This document shows positions 22,658-31,270 of a stretch of DNA of 64,000 nucleotides, in pieces. A program made the position numbers and the translations under genes. The first letter of the stretch is position 1; each line of letters begins with the position of its first letter. The stretch spans positions 514,937 to 578,936 of the forward strand of contig KE159799.1 of the NCBI GenBank assembly GCA_000403495.2, written 5' to 3'. Under the pieces are notes generated by a model. That model saw nothing but the letters and a program-made list of their open reading frames with translations. It searched no databases and was not told the origin of the DNA. This stretch comes from Lachnospiraceae bacterium 10-1. GTDB taxonomy: Bacteria; Bacillota; Clostridia; Lachnospirales; Lachnospiraceae.

Positions 22658-23875
22658 ATGGCCAAACCCTATATTCAAAAAATAACTCCATTTGATGCCG
22701 ACAAAGATTATGAAATCTCTTTATCATGGACCGGAAGCCGCGCCCATGCAAACAGAATCATCATCTACGATAATGATACCAACAACATTTTGTTTGATGA
22801 TACGGTGTCTTCCTTTGCACTTAAACATACGATTCCCGCTTATACCCTGACCAATGGCAAAAAATATGTAATTCAGGCGCAAACCTATGACGTGGAAAAC
22901 CTCCCTTCTCCCCTGTCAGACAAGGTTTTGTTTTTTACCTTTGAAACGCCTGCGTTTTATTTTAACAATCTTCCTGAAAATCACAGGATTACAAATGCCT
23001 CTTTTTCGGCTTCTCTTACCTATCATTCCCCTGATTGGGAAGACATCAGCACCTATGTGTTTTCCCTTTATGACTCTACCAAAAAGCTGCTGCTTTCCAG
23101 CAGCCCGCTGACAGATTCCTTTGATATCAGCTATACCTATCGGGGACTTGAAAACAATACCGTCTACTATATCAAATGTACAGGGGTTACGGTTAACGGA
23201 ATGGAGCTGGATACCGGCTATCAGGAAATAAGTGTTAAATACGAAAACCCAAATGCCTACTCAAGAATCTACAGTACCGCCATCCCCTCGCAGGGGTGTG
23301 TACAGGTTGCCACGAATCTGATCATTATTCAATATAATGGGACGGAAACCTTCGAATACCCGGATGGAATGATTGACCTTAGAGACAAAACTCTATATTA
23401 TGACGAGGGATTTTTGATTGAAAACGACTTTACACTGCTGATTCGGGGCACACATCTCTGGCAGAATGCGGACATTCTCAAAATGAGCAGCAAAAAAGCT
23501 TCTCTGACGCTAAGCTCCCATATTTACAGCGGCGGAAAGCTCCGTTTTAAACTGCTTGTTCCAAATGGAGTGAGCAGTTATTTATTATATTCCAAAGAGC
23601 AGGTTTTTGAAAATGAAGATATGGTCACAATTGCGGTGAGGAAAAAAGAGAATATCTATCAGCTAAAGGTTTTTGTCTCTCCCGGCTTTTCTCCGGAGGG
23701 TAATCTGTGGTATGGCACACAGCGTCCTGATCCTGCCCTAATAAAGATTTATGACAGTTGGATTGATACAGAAGGTTCCACCCATGTTGTTTACAAAGAA
23801 TCTTTTACTACCTTTTTAGGAGAAACAGAACCCGTAAATACAGTAACAAGCGACCTATGGTTAGGAGGTGATTAA
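22658..23875 (+). CDS. distal tail protein with fibronectin-III-like repeats
   Basis: 405 residues, ATG preceded by AAAGGAGGTGAG. Repeated beta-sandwich units show Y-E-I-S-L-S-W-T-G, A-Y-T-L-T-N-G-K-K-Y-V-I-Q-A-Q and Y-R-G-L-E-N-N-T-V-Y-Y-I-K. The C-terminal third looks like a jelly-roll with W-Y-G-T-Q-R-P-D. It ends S-D-L-W-L-G-G-D, a motif shared with later proteins of this operon. A structural role at the tail tip is likely. Confidence 0.65.
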   Translation: MAKPYIQKITPFDADKDYEISLSWTGSRAHANRIIIYDNDTNNILFDDTVSSFALKHTIPAYTLTNGKKYVIQAQTYDVENLPSPLSDKVLFFTFETPAFYFNNLPENHRITNASFSASLTYHSPDWEDISTYVFSLYDSTKKLLLSSSPLTDSFDISYTYRGLENNTVYYIKCTGVTVNGMELDTGYQEISVKYENPNAYSRIYSTAIPSQGCVQVATNLIIIQYNGTETFEYPDGMIDLRDKTLYYDEGFLIENDFTLLIRGTHLWQNADILKMSSKKASLTLSSHIYSGGKLRFKLLVPNGVSSYLLYSKEQVFENEDMVTIAVRKKENIYQLKVFVSPGFSPEGNLWYGTQRPDPALIKIYDSWIDTEGSTHVVYKESFTTFLGETEPVNTVTSDLWLGGD

Positions 23876-23880
23876 GGCGC

Positions 23881-24810
23881 ATGTTTTTATGTGGAAGTAA
23901 TTTCGTTGGAGGAGCACTGGCATGTGCCATTACTCCTACCAGCATAGAACCAATTCATTATGTTGAGCTGAAAAACGGAGTCTATGATGATCTGTATCTC
24001 AGCAAAGCAGTCGATTTTGAACTTACAGATACCTGCCCTAATGAATGGAACTTTGACACCATACTTTGGGCAAAATTTAACGGAAATGCCAATGCAGGAA
24101 ATGTTGACTGGAATCTGGAAACCACTTCCCACCTTATTTTAAAAAGCAGAAATGAAGGAGAATTTAAATGGAAAACCATTGCAGTAAAAGAAATTCATTC
24201 TACCGACGATTTTGTAATCAATTATCCTGATTACTTTATTGCCTCCGGCCAGACAGTGGAATATGCGGTGGTAAATGTTTTATATGGCGCAGAAGGCAAC
24301 TACGCAACCACAAAAATCACGCCAAAATTCAGTCAGATGTTTTTAATTGAAAATGGAGTTGTGTGGGGAACGGAAATCACAGACGGAAACTGCAACACTA
24401 CCCGCTGTATTCCCTCTTCCACTGTGGAACTGCTAAACAGCCGCTATCCCATTTTTATCAGAAACACTCTTGCTAATTATGACACCGGAAACTGCACAGG
24501 CTCATTTGTGCCTCTAATGGATGAGGCTGGCTGTGATCTGGCCTATGACGACCAGCACGATTATCAGCGGATCAGATATCAGAAAGAGTTTATGGATTTT
24601 CTGGCGGATGGAATCCCAAAGATACTGAAACTGCCTGATGGCAGGCTTTGGATTATCCAGGTAACACCCAGTCCTTCCGACAGCGCAAAAACCAGATATA
24701 ATGACAGGGAAATTTCCTGGTCATGGGTTGAAATTGGAGATGTCAACTCAGAGGAAGATCTATATTACCTGGGATTTTCTGAGGTGTCCCCGGAATGGTG
24801 GAATAAATAA
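23881..24810 (+). CDS. distal tail structural protein
   Basis: 309 residues, 5 nt after the previous gene. N-terminal V-E-L-K-N-G-V-Y-D-D-L-Y-L-S-K-A-V-D-F is followed by fibronectin-like strands (D-Y-F-I-A-S-G-Q-T-V-E-Y-A-V) and a helical-aromatic end (W-S-W-V-E-I-G-D). The layout resembles distal-tail/adaptor proteins of Clostridia siphophages, where it would join the tail tube to the receptor complex. It overlaps the next gene start by one base. Confidence 0.6.
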   Translation: MFLCGSNFVGGALACAITPTSIEPIHYVELKNGVYDDLYLSKAVDFELTDTCPNEWNFDTILWAKFNGNANAGNVDWNLETTSHLILKSRNEGEFKWKTIAVKEIHSTDDFVINYPDYFIASGQTVEYAVVNVLYGAEGNYATTKITPKFSQMFLIENGVVWGTEITDGNCNTTRCIPSSTVELLNSRYPIFIRNTLANYDTGNCTGSFVPLMDEAGCDLAYDDQHDYQRIRYQKEFMDFLADGIPKILKLPDGRLWIIQVTPSPSDSAKTRYNDREISWSWVEIGDVNSEEDLYYLGFSEVSPEWWNK

Positions 24811-26636
24811 TGGCGGACCAAATTACCCAGGAAGATCTGGTTTTAGTACTTTCTCAATCCGCATCTCCACGGCTTGACCTGAAAATTGAAGTTTTAGACC
24901 AGAATCAAAAAATCATGGAAACCATTCATGGGGTGGTAACTGGCAGTATGTCTGTTTCCGGAGAATCGGAGGTAAGGCGTACTGCCAGCCTGACCGTCCA
25001 GCCAACCATAACCGAAAAACTAAAGCTTACCGAAGACAGTCTGCTTTGGCTTAATAAAGATATCCGTATTTTTATCGGCCTGTATAACTGCAGAACCAAA
25101 CAATATAAATATTATCCTTTAGGGTACTATGTCTACACTGATACCTCAGGCTCCTATGATGCTGTATCTAACAGTCTTTCCATTAACTGTGCCGATTTCA
25201 TGAAAAAACTGGATGGCACAAAAAACGGACAATTAGGCCCACTGCTGATCAGCTATCCGGCGTACAAAGAAAATACAGAAACAGGGGAAGTGATAGAATA
25301 CTATACCATACGCGGTGCAGTGATTGAAACTCTGGAAAATCTGGCACATATCACCAAGCATCGAATTGACGATATTGGCGAATACAAGGCTATGCCTGAA
25401 TACAATGACTCCTGGCAGCAATACCGGGAGGAAAATGAAACCTGGAATGCCATCCCTTTTGATCAGGAATTTTCTTCAGGATGCAGTGTGCTGTCCATTT
25501 TAACTGCCTTCCGGGATCTGTACCCTAACTATGAAATGTTCTTTGATATGGATACCAACACATTTATCTGCCAGCTTAAGCCTATGTGCTATGAGGATGA
25601 CCTATACCTGGACAACAGCTTTTTACAAAAGGTGTTGATCTCTGAAAGCACTTCCGTCGACATGACCTCGGTCAGAAACATTTGCGAAGTGTGGGGAAAG
25701 GTGATAGAAACTGACTTTTACAGTGAAGAATGCACCTATTCCAATCATACTTATTCTGCTTCTATTGCCGGATATGAAGACGGGTATTTTAACGGAGACG
25801 TAATTGCCTTAAAAATCCCGGCTGCAAATCAGGCAGGCTCACAGCTCAACATCAATCAGTTGGGAGCTGTTCCCATCTGCAGCGAGGCAGATGACACACC
25901 TATTGCAGAAAATGAACTAAAGTCCGGTAATGTTTATGCTTTTAAAATAAAAAGAAGCCGCCCTTCACAAGCTAAACCATCAGCTAAATCAACTGTTAAT
26001 TTAGCTGCTAATAAAGCAGGCGGGGGCAAACAGGATGTAATAAAAGCTTATCTACTGGGACAATGGCAGGTACATGCCCTGAATGTTTTAACAAACGGAA
26101 GAAAAAGTGGAAAACATGTATCTGACTCCCACGGACAGGAATATGAATTATACTCCAAAGAATATTTTCAAAAGTTCTATAACTGCCAAAGAGTAGATAT
26201 GACGATTATCCCCAATTCCCCTTTTGTGGTAGAAAAGCTTGGTGAAATACCTGACATCAAAACAGGAAGCGAATATGAAAATATTACTTCTGATGATCTG
26301 GCAGCAGACAGAGCCAAATGGGAAAACTGGAAAAACTGCCGGCTCACAGATCATATCACCATTACAACCGCTCTCCTGCCCTTCCTTGATGTAAACAAAA
26401 AAATATCCTATAAACCCAGTGATTCGGACAGGGAGTATCAATACATTATCAGCTCCATTTCCCATGATTTTTCAGGCTATACCACCACAATAACCATGTA
26501 CCGTTTTTATCCTTTGTATGAAACACTGCTTAAGGAAGCCGGTACTCATAAGGTTTTATCCGAATTCAGTCATGGGGTTTTAAGTAAGTACACCCATGAT
26601 GAACTTGCTGCAGTTATCAGCGAAGAAGAACTATAG
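24810..26636 (+). CDS. tail hub/baseplate protein (DUF5048-like)
   Basis: 608 residues. The N-terminus has S-P-R-L-D-L-K-I-E-V-L-D and S-G-E-S-E-V-R-R-T-A-S-L-T-V. Then comes Y-Y-P-L-G-Y-Y-V-Y-T-D, the Dit/Tal-type sequence in which an early-tail fold starts the hub. Later, L-S-I-N-C-A-D and I-L-T-A-F-R-D-L-Y-P-N-Y-E-M-F-F fit a gp27-like hub ring, and Y-I-I-S-S-I-S-H-D-F-S closes it. This is probably the tail hub to which the fibres bind. No peptidase motif seen. Confidence 0.7.
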   Translation: MADQITQEDLVLVLSQSASPRLDLKIEVLDQNQKIMETIHGVVTGSMSVSGESEVRRTASLTVQPTITEKLKLTEDSLLWLNKDIRIFIGLYNCRTKQYKYYPLGYYVYTDTSGSYDAVSNSLSINCADFMKKLDGTKNGQLGPLLISYPAYKENTETGEVIEYYTIRGAVIETLENLAHITKHRIDDIGEYKAMPEYNDSWQQYREENETWNAIPFDQEFSSGCSVLSILTAFRDLYPNYEMFFDMDTNTFICQLKPMCYEDDLYLDNSFLQKVLISESTSVDMTSVRNICEVWGKVIETDFYSEECTYSNHTYSASIAGYEDGYFNGDVIALKIPAANQAGSQLNINQLGAVPICSEADDTPIAENELKSGNVYAFKIKRSRPSQAKPSAKSTVNLAANKAGGGKQDVIKAYLLGQWQVHALNVLTNGRKSGKHVSDSHGQEYELYSKEYFQKFYNCQRVDMTIIPNSPFVVEKLGEIPDIKTGSEYENITSDDLAADRAKWENWKNCRLTDHITITTALLPFLDVNKKISYKPSDSDREYQYIISSISHDFSGYTTTITMYRFYPLYETLLKEAGTHKVLSEFSHGVLSKYTHDELAAVISEEEL

Positions 26637-26649
26637 AAAGGAGATCAAA

Positions 26650-27234
26650 GTGGCTACATACACGATTTATAAAAGTCTGGAAAAACCAGTCAGCACAGAG
26701 CGGTATAATGTGAACGTGGCAAATAAAAACTGTGATGTAATTGACGCAGAGCTTCATAAACTTGACTTAAAAAATGAAAGTCAGGATAACCTGCTGGCAA
26801 CAAAAGAAGCCCTAAACGCAAAAGCTGACCAGTCCCTGCTGGATGCTCATACCGGCAATACCGTCATCCATGTAAGCACATCCGATAAGGATAACTGGAA
26901 TGCTGCCAGTGTCCATGCGGATTCTGCCCACGCCCGCATAGATGCATCAAAGACAGAACCTTCAGAAATAAATGGCAACATTATGCTAAATGGCATTGAA
27001 ACCACTGTTTACACCCATCCCTCCGGCCCCAATCCCCATAATGTCTCAAAAGAAGACATTGGACTTGGTAATGTGGAAAATAAAAATTCCGCTGCTATAA
27101 GAGACGAATTAACAAAGGAAAATGTAATTGCCGCATTGGGTTACACGCCCTCTGTAACAGATGGCGGCGGCATCTCTTACTCCGATTCAGAACCAGACGT
27201 ACTATCTTCCGGTATGACCTGGATCGGCAATTAA
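26650..27234 (+). CDS. tail fibre / baseplate attachment protein
   Basis: 194 residues from GTG 26650 (AAAGGAG upstream). It opens V-A-T-Y-T-I-Y-K-S-L-E-K-P. Coiled segments A-L-N-A-K-A-D-Q-S and H-V-S-T-S-D-K-D-N-W-N are followed by the fibre repeat H-P-S-G-P-N-P-H-N-V-S-K-E-D-I-G-L-G-N-V, shared by many tail fibres. It ends S-G-M-T-W-I-G-N. It is likely the shaft between hub and receptor-binding protein. Confidence 0.7.
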   Translation: MATYTIYKSLEKPVSTERYNVNVANKNCDVIDAELHKLDLKNESQDNLLATKEALNAKADQSLLDAHTGNTVIHVSTSDKDNWNAASVHADSAHARIDASKTEPSEINGNIMLNGIETTVYTHPSGPNPHNVSKEDIGLGNVENKNSAAIRDELTKENVIAALGYTPSVTDGGGISYSDSEPDVLSSGMTWIGN

Positions 27235-27242
27235 TTATGAAA

Positions 27243-27262
27243 AAAACGAACTTGTTCGTTTT
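27243..27262. other. perfect palindrome between tail genes
   Basis: AAAACGAAC/GTTCGTTTT with a two-base centre, followed by TTGC. It probably folds as a weak terminator or attenuator between the fibre shaft gene and the following small gene. Confidence 0.45.
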
Positions 27263-27337
27263 GCAAATCTTATGCCTGTACAATACGCAAAGCTTGTATG
27301 AAAGTTTGCACGGCAATGGCAGAAATGGAGGAAAATT

Positions 27338-27667
27338 ATGACAGAATTTTCAAACGAATTTAGCAGCTTTCCTTCCGGGAAGATTACAAAACACAACTTT
27401 AAAAATATTGACGACAGCATTGCATCCGTAATTAATCAGATCAATTCCCTGCGCAGTCAGGGATTATACAATCAGGCTGCCCGCATTATTGAGAATAACT
27501 CTGATGTGTTATCTCAATATATTGCTGACGCTTCCACTTTCAGAACCTGGGAGGAAGAAATATATAATACCCAGATCTATGCAAAGCAGCAACAGCAATC
27601 CATCTATTTTGATGACCAGGAGCCTGACTGCATTGATGGAGACGTCTGGCTTGGAGGTGATGCTTAG
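27338..27667 (+). CDS. small tail protein with C-terminal D-x-W-L-G-G motif
   Basis: 109 residues, ATG preceded by AATGGAGGAAAATT. Helical body (N-F-K-N-I-D-D-S-I-A-S-V-I-N-Q-I-N-S-L) with repeated Q-A-A-R-I-I-E-N-N-S. It ends C-I-D-G-D-V-W-L-G-G-D-A, like the 405-aa tail protein. It overlaps the next gene by one base. Possibly an assembly adaptor or chaperone for the receptor-binding protein; unproven. Confidence 0.6.
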   Translation: MTEFSNEFSSFPSGKITKHNFKNIDDSIASVINQINSLRSQGLYNQAARIIENNSDVLSQYIADASTFRTWEEEIYNTQIYAKQQQQSIYFDDQEPDCIDGDVWLGGDA

Positions 27668-27987
27668 TGTTATGTAACCCAGTATCTTACTACCCGGAAA
27701 AAATTGATGAAATGACTTTTTTTCAGGACAATAACATTGAAAATGCGGAAATCATCCACACCTATAACAATTTAATTTCACAAGGCAGCTACAACACCGC
27801 AAATGATTTTATCAGCAAACAGGATGGTATTTATGGCTTTTTTGCTGATTTTCTTAACCTCATTGAAAACCGTATCTACAATCTTCAGGCTTATCTTCTG
27901 CAAAAGCCTCCGAAAAAGCAGCCCTTTGCTACTTTTGATGAGGAAAAAGAACTTCCTGCTATAGATGTAGATACTATTTGGATTTAA
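27667..27987 (+). CDS. small tail protein, paralogue of the preceding gene
   Basis: 106 residues from GTG 27667, overlapping the preceding stop (TAG/GTG). A helical body with A-E-I-I-H-T-Y-N-N-L-I-S-Q-G-S-Y-N-T-A matches the arrangement of its upstream neighbour (S-Q-G-L-Y-N-Q-A), so the pair looks like a tandem duplication. It ends D-V-D-T-I-W-I. Role probably shared with the neighbour. Confidence 0.6.
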   Translation: MLCNPVSYYPEKIDEMTFFQDNNIENAEIIHTYNNLISQGSYNTANDFISKQDGIYGFFADFLNLIENRIYNLQAYLLQKPPKKQPFATFDEEKELPAIDVDTIWI

Positions 27988-28057
27988 ATATGATTGTATA
28001 CAGTCCTTGGAGAGGGACGATAAACACTACTACTTTATCATACAAGGAGAATAGAAA

Positions 28058-28687
28058 ATGGCAGTTAATGAAACAATTGTAACTGGTAGAAAATTTAGAA
28101 AATGCATTGATGCAGCAACCAAAGCATGGCAGAGGATATCCTTCTGGACCAAGTCATCTGACGTAGAATTTGAGGACGGAAAAAATGCAGAGACAAAATT
28201 GGGCGCTATTGACGGAATTACGGATAGTTTAGAGGATACTTCATCACGTATGGCCGCAAGTGCAAAGGCAGTTAGTACTTTAAATAATAATTTAGGCGGA
28301 TGCCAGCTTGTGCAGGAAGGAAATGATTTCTATATCGTAGGTGCTGATTCAGTGCGAAAAAAATTGGGTAGTGCATTATATCATCTTGGTAAAACAAAGG
28401 CCAACATACAGACGGGGAAACCATCTGCTACATCAACGACTTTTAATGTGTCTGCAATAAGCGGATATCAAAATTTTACCATAGATAATTTTATTGCATC
28501 AGCAAGTGGATATGGATTATGTGTAGCAGGCGCTGGATATTATGCATCTGTTTCAAAGTCCTACAATGCCAGCACTGGTGTACTTACCATAAATACACCT
28601 GCGACCTATTTTGCACAAATTAATGGTTATACAATGTTGTTAGGTATAGATGTCTATTTATGCACTGGTGATATTTTAAAATTATAA
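28058..28687 (+). CDS. phage receptor-binding protein with switchable C-terminus
   Basis: 209 residues (CAAGGAGA upstream). Residues 1-74 are constant: S-F-W-T-K-S-S-D-V-E-F-E-D-G-K-N-A-E-T-K joins to a coiled-coil S-A-K-A-V-S-T. The recombination site then begins at Leu75 as L-N-N-N-L-G-G. Residues 82-209 are the currently expressed cassette (C-Q-L-V-Q-E-G-N-D-F-Y-I...V-S-A-I-S-G-Y-Q-N), a beta-rich tip likely to touch the receptor. Its stop is only 8 nt from the convergent silent cassette A. Confidence 0.85.
   Translation: MAVNETIVTGRKFRKCIDAATKAWQRISFWTKSSDVEFEDGKNAETKLGAIDGITDSLEDTSSRMAASAKAVSTLNNNLGGCQLVQEGNDFYIVGADSVRKKLGSALYHLGKTKANIQTGKPSATSTTFNVSAISGYQNFTIDNFIASASGYGLCVAGAGYYASVSKSYNASTGVLTINTPATYFAQINGYTMLLGIDVYLCTGDILKL
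28281..28301 (+). repeat. recombination site S1 (expressed copy)
   Basis: 21-bp TAAATAATAATTTAGGCGGAT inside the receptor-binding gene, coding for L-N-N-N-L-G-G. It contains TAAAT/ATTTA inverted arms around AATA. Site S2 carries the same 21 bases in opposite orientation. Confidence 0.85.
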
Positions 28688-28695
28688 TTCCTGTT

Positions 28696-29076
28696 CTAAA
28701 ACATACCATCAGGATATATAAGTGTACCGGCACTGCTGTTAATATATTCTGGCCCGGCTTTAGTAGTTATTGTTTGTCCGGATTTTAAATTAAACTGGTA
28801 TAAAAACGACTGTTGACCATTATAAGACTGATATCCAATACGTTTACTACTACCGGTAGTCGTAAAAATTATACCATCATAGGTTCCGGTAGATGCGTAT
28901 GACCAAAAAAACAAATAGGCAACTCCGTCTCTTATGGCTTTATATGTACCTAAATTTACAGTTTTATAGGTATAGGTGCTACTAAAAGGGATCACTGTAT
29001 CAGCACCCGGCTTTCTGTATCCTGGCTTTCCGTCTGCAGTTTCACCGAAGGAATATCCGCCTAAATTATTATTTAG
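28696..29076 (-). other. silent C-terminal cassette A
   Basis: Open frame without its own start. From site S2 it reads L-N-N-N-L-G-G-Y-S-F-G-E-T-A-D-G-K, then P-G-Y-R-K-P-G-A-D-T-V and a beta-rich tip ending T-L-I-Y-P-D-G-M-F. It lies convergent to the expressed cassette. Inversion between S1 and S2 would fuse it in frame to the constant N-terminus. A translation start at an internal ATG (28995) is less likely than expression by inversion. Confidence 0.8.
29055..29075 (-). repeat. recombination site S2
   Basis: Exact 21-bp copy of S1 in inverted orientation, in frame with cassette A. Inversion of the 0.8-kb S1-S2 segment exchanges the two tips. Confidence 0.85.
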
Positions 29077-29095
29077 CCATATATCACTTTTGAAA

Positions 29096-29136
29096 CAAAA
29101 AGAAGAACAGAAATAATCATTCTGTTCTTCTTTTTG
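29096..29136. terminator. bidirectional terminator after the recombinase gene
   Basis: 17-bp perfect stem CAAAAAGAAGAACAGAA/TTCTGTTCTTCTTTTTG with a 7-nt loop. T-runs on both strands let it end both recombinase and tail transcripts. Confidence 0.8.
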
Positions 29137-29152
29137 TATATTATATACTCAT

Positions 29153-30172
29153 TTACCCAGCATATATATTATGTATATATGATATTTTATCATATGATTT
29201 TGCCAAATAATGTTTTTGAGTAGTTTCAAATGAAGAATGTCCTAAAATGTCTTGAATAATTGTCGGATCTACTCCTTTTTTATTTAAATCACTTGCTAAC
29301 CATCGTCTAAAACAATGTACTGTAATATCTGGCAGCCCAATTCTGGTTCCTATCTTTTTTATTATTTGATTTATTGTGTCTTTACTTATTTTTCCATATG
29401 GTTTTTTTAATGAACAAAAAAGGTATGAACTAACATTCTGCCCTCTCTCGAACAAATATTCCTGCAAATGTTTTTTACATCTGATAGAAAATGGAACAAT
29501 TCTGTCTTTTCCTCCCTTTCCATGTATAATCATTGTCTTTTTATCCCAATCCACTTCTGATAATAATATATTGCTCACTTCACTTACTCTTAGACCAGTT
29601 GAGATAAGCAAATCAATTATTGCCAGCTCACGCTTATTGATACATGCATCTCTCATGGACTCTATTTCATAGTCTGTATAAAATCTCTTATATTTTAAGT
29701 CTTCTTTAATTCTAGGAATTTTCTTCACTGGGTTTTTTGCTATATACTCTTCATCTTCCATAAACTGAAAAAACACATTAAGATTTCTCCGACAATTATT
29801 CGCTGTAGTTTTACTAACAGATTTCTCATAATATAAAAGATATCTTCGTATGTCATCTGTCGTAATATTAGCCAAATCCTTATTATGATAAAAATCAACC
29901 AACGAAGAAATGCTATAAGTGTACTGTTCTAAAGAACTATCCTTTATTCCTCCCATTTTTTTGCATCCAATAAAATTTTTAATAATAAGAGAATTATTAC
30001 TTGCATCAACAGAAAGCATATTTTCAGAAGATATAAAATCAATGTTAGAAAAAACATTAGTAAGAATGTTAATAGATTGCGTCATTTGAATATTGTCAAA
30101 ATGCATTTCTTCCCCAATCATCCTTACAGCTACCTTAAATAAATAATCTTTGTCAATTTTTTTACCCAACAT
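29153..30172 (-). CDS. tyrosine recombinase of the receptor-binding shufflon
   Basis: 339 residues from ATG 30172, which has AAGGAGG about 10 nt upstream; the longer frame to 30,238 would start inside the promoter. The SAM-like core-binding domain spans about 75-150. Catalytic residues are visible: R195 (S-T-G-L-R-V-S-E), K219 (H-G-K-G-G-K-D-R), H286/R289 (H-C-F-R-R), H312 (G-H-S-S) and Y322 (K-H-Y). Its place among four inverted/direct 21-bp sites and cassette ends argues for DNA inversion rather than integration, like Rci of R64. Expression is probably SOS-controlled through the LexA box in its promoter. Confidence 0.88.
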   Translation of the reverse strand: MLGKKIDKDYLFKVAVRMIGEEMHFDNIQMTQSINILTNVFSNIDFISSENMLSVDASNNSLIIKNFIGCKKMGGIKDSSLEQYTYSISSLVDFYHNKDLANITTDDIRRYLLYYEKSVSKTTANNCRRNLNVFFQFMEDEEYIAKNPVKKIPRIKEDLKYKRFYTDYEIESMRDACINKRELAIIDLLISTGLRVSEVSNILLSEVDWDKKTMIIHGKGGKDRIVPFSIRCKKHLQEYLFERGQNVSSYLFCSLKKPYGKISKDTINQIIKKIGTRIGLPDITVHCFRRWLASDLNKKGVDPTIIQDILGHSSFETTQKHYLAKSYDKISYIHNIYAG

Positions 30173-30209
30173 ATATAATTGCCTCCTTACATAAGTGTGT
30201 GTAAAACTT

Positions 30210-30238
30210 ATTATATATCGAACATTTGTTCGATTCAA
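30210..30238 (-). promoter_or_regulatory. recombinase promoter with consensus LexA box
   Basis: Minus strand TTGAAT (30233-30238), 17-bp spacer, TATAAT (30210-30215). The spacer holds CGAACAAATGTTCG (30219-30232), an exact match to the Gram-positive LexA/DinR box CGAAC-N4-GTTCG. LexA bound there would block RNA polymerase; RecA-driven LexA cleavage would release it. Confidence 0.85.
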
Positions 30239-30291
30239 GTTTTTTTCAACATATTTATGACTTTTTATTAATTAATATCTTTGTTAACAAG

Positions 30292-30663
30292 TTAAATAAT
30301 AATTTAGACGGCAAAGCAAATGGTGCATTTGTTGTTTTAACTGGTACTACACATACAGTTGCCGGACAACAAACAAGCCAAAATTATCCAAGCGGATTTA
30401 ATCAAAATAATTGTGCAATTGCAGGTGTTATGGTAAAACTTGGGCAAAATTGGTATTTTGGTAATTACAGTTCGGGTTATACTTACATAAATGCTCAAGT
30501 TATACTTAGTAGCCAGGTTGGCATTATACCAGCCTCTGGATGGACAAACTGTCAATATAAAATAGTTTTTTCTATAAAAAGGTTGATTATCTCAAAAAGC
30601 CTTGATTTACGGGCATACAAGCAGGATTTCAAGCTAAAAATACTACCAATTTACTACTTTTGA
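30292..30663 (+). other. silent C-terminal cassette B (3-prime end altered by the inserted element)
   Basis: From S3 it reads L-N-N-N-L-D-G-K-A-N-G-A-F-V-V-L-T-G-T, later Y-P-S-G-F-N-Q-N-N-C-A-I-A and W-T-N-C-Q-Y-K-I-V-F-S-I-K, a beta-rich tip like the others. No start codon of its own. After about codon 97 the frame enters the left end of the mobilizable element and stops at 30,661-30,663, so its last residues are not original. Confidence 0.75.
30293..30313 (+). repeat. recombination site S3
   Basis: TAAATAATAATTTAGACGGCA, matching S1 at 18 of 21 positions, with coding sense L-N-N-N-L-D-G. Same orientation as S1, at the head of cassette B. Confidence 0.75.
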
Positions 30664-30664
30664 G
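30641..30664. repeat. left arm-type integrase repeats
   Basis: TACTAC (30641-30646) followed by TTACTACTTTTGAG (30651-30664). The same TTACTACTTTTGAG recurs near the right end, consistent with Int N-terminal arm binding (DR2-like). Confidence 0.55.
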
Positions 30665-31270
30665 GGAAAGAGCCTTGATATGTTACCCGGAACCCTGCAA
30701 GCCCAAAGACCAGATATCTGATAAAAAGCCACAATGAAAAGGCAAAAACAAAACGTAGCGTGTCAAGGGGCAAGCGGAGCGATACGCCGTAGGGCAACCC
30801 TTGACACAGCGGACGCAGGCCAAAGAAGAATGGAAAAAGAGGGAATGAAAAGACGCATTATCTTTCATTCCCTCTTGATTGTGTTTTTTGCTGTTTTCCG
30901 TTAATATAACCCCTTGCTAAATTTATACAGTGGCGGTATAATAAAAAAACGAGATAGATAATAAAAGGCAGGATGTAGGGAACGCCAATTCCCTACACCC
31001 CTATGCAGGAGAAGCGACCTCCCACACAGCATATTATGCGCCAATTCAAGTATAGCGAATTTTCCACACTATTTCAAGTGGAAAACCAGCGTGTATTTGG
31101 ATTTGTGGTGCTGTATTTTCAGCGGTGTAGGAAAGAAAAATCCTGCACCGCTTTCTTATTGTTTATCTCGGCAGATTGGCAGAGGGGCATAAACCTATGC
31201 CCTCTCTGCTGAACTGTTCGGGATTTTTCGCTTGTTGTTTTAAAATTTACAAAAAGAGAGGTAATCATGT
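30665..31270. other. non-coding left-end region of the mobilizable element
   Basis: No convincing gene. It holds a 10-bp inverted repeat GTGTCAAGGG/CCCTTGACAC (30760-30769 with 30798-30807), a candidate origin of transfer or replication. A 14-bp terminator stem AAGAGGGAATGAAA/TTTCATTCCCTCTT lies at 30837-30876 with a TTTTTT run. A promoter TTGCTA (30914-30919), 17 bp, TATAAT (30937-30942) reads right. Further hairpins follow at about 30974-30998, 31124-31156 and 31178-31212, forming a structured leader before the secreted-protein gene. Confidence 0.6.

Noticed and set aside
27243-27262. Possible second LexA box (CGAACTTGTTCG)
   Set aside because: The spacing between GAAC and GTTC is two bases instead of four and no promoter is placed around it; a hairpin is the better reading.
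29153-30172. Tyrosine recombinase as integrase of the outer prophage
   Set aside because: It lies in the middle of four sites that head alternative coding cassettes and not at an att site; inversion fits better, though a double role cannot be fully excluded.
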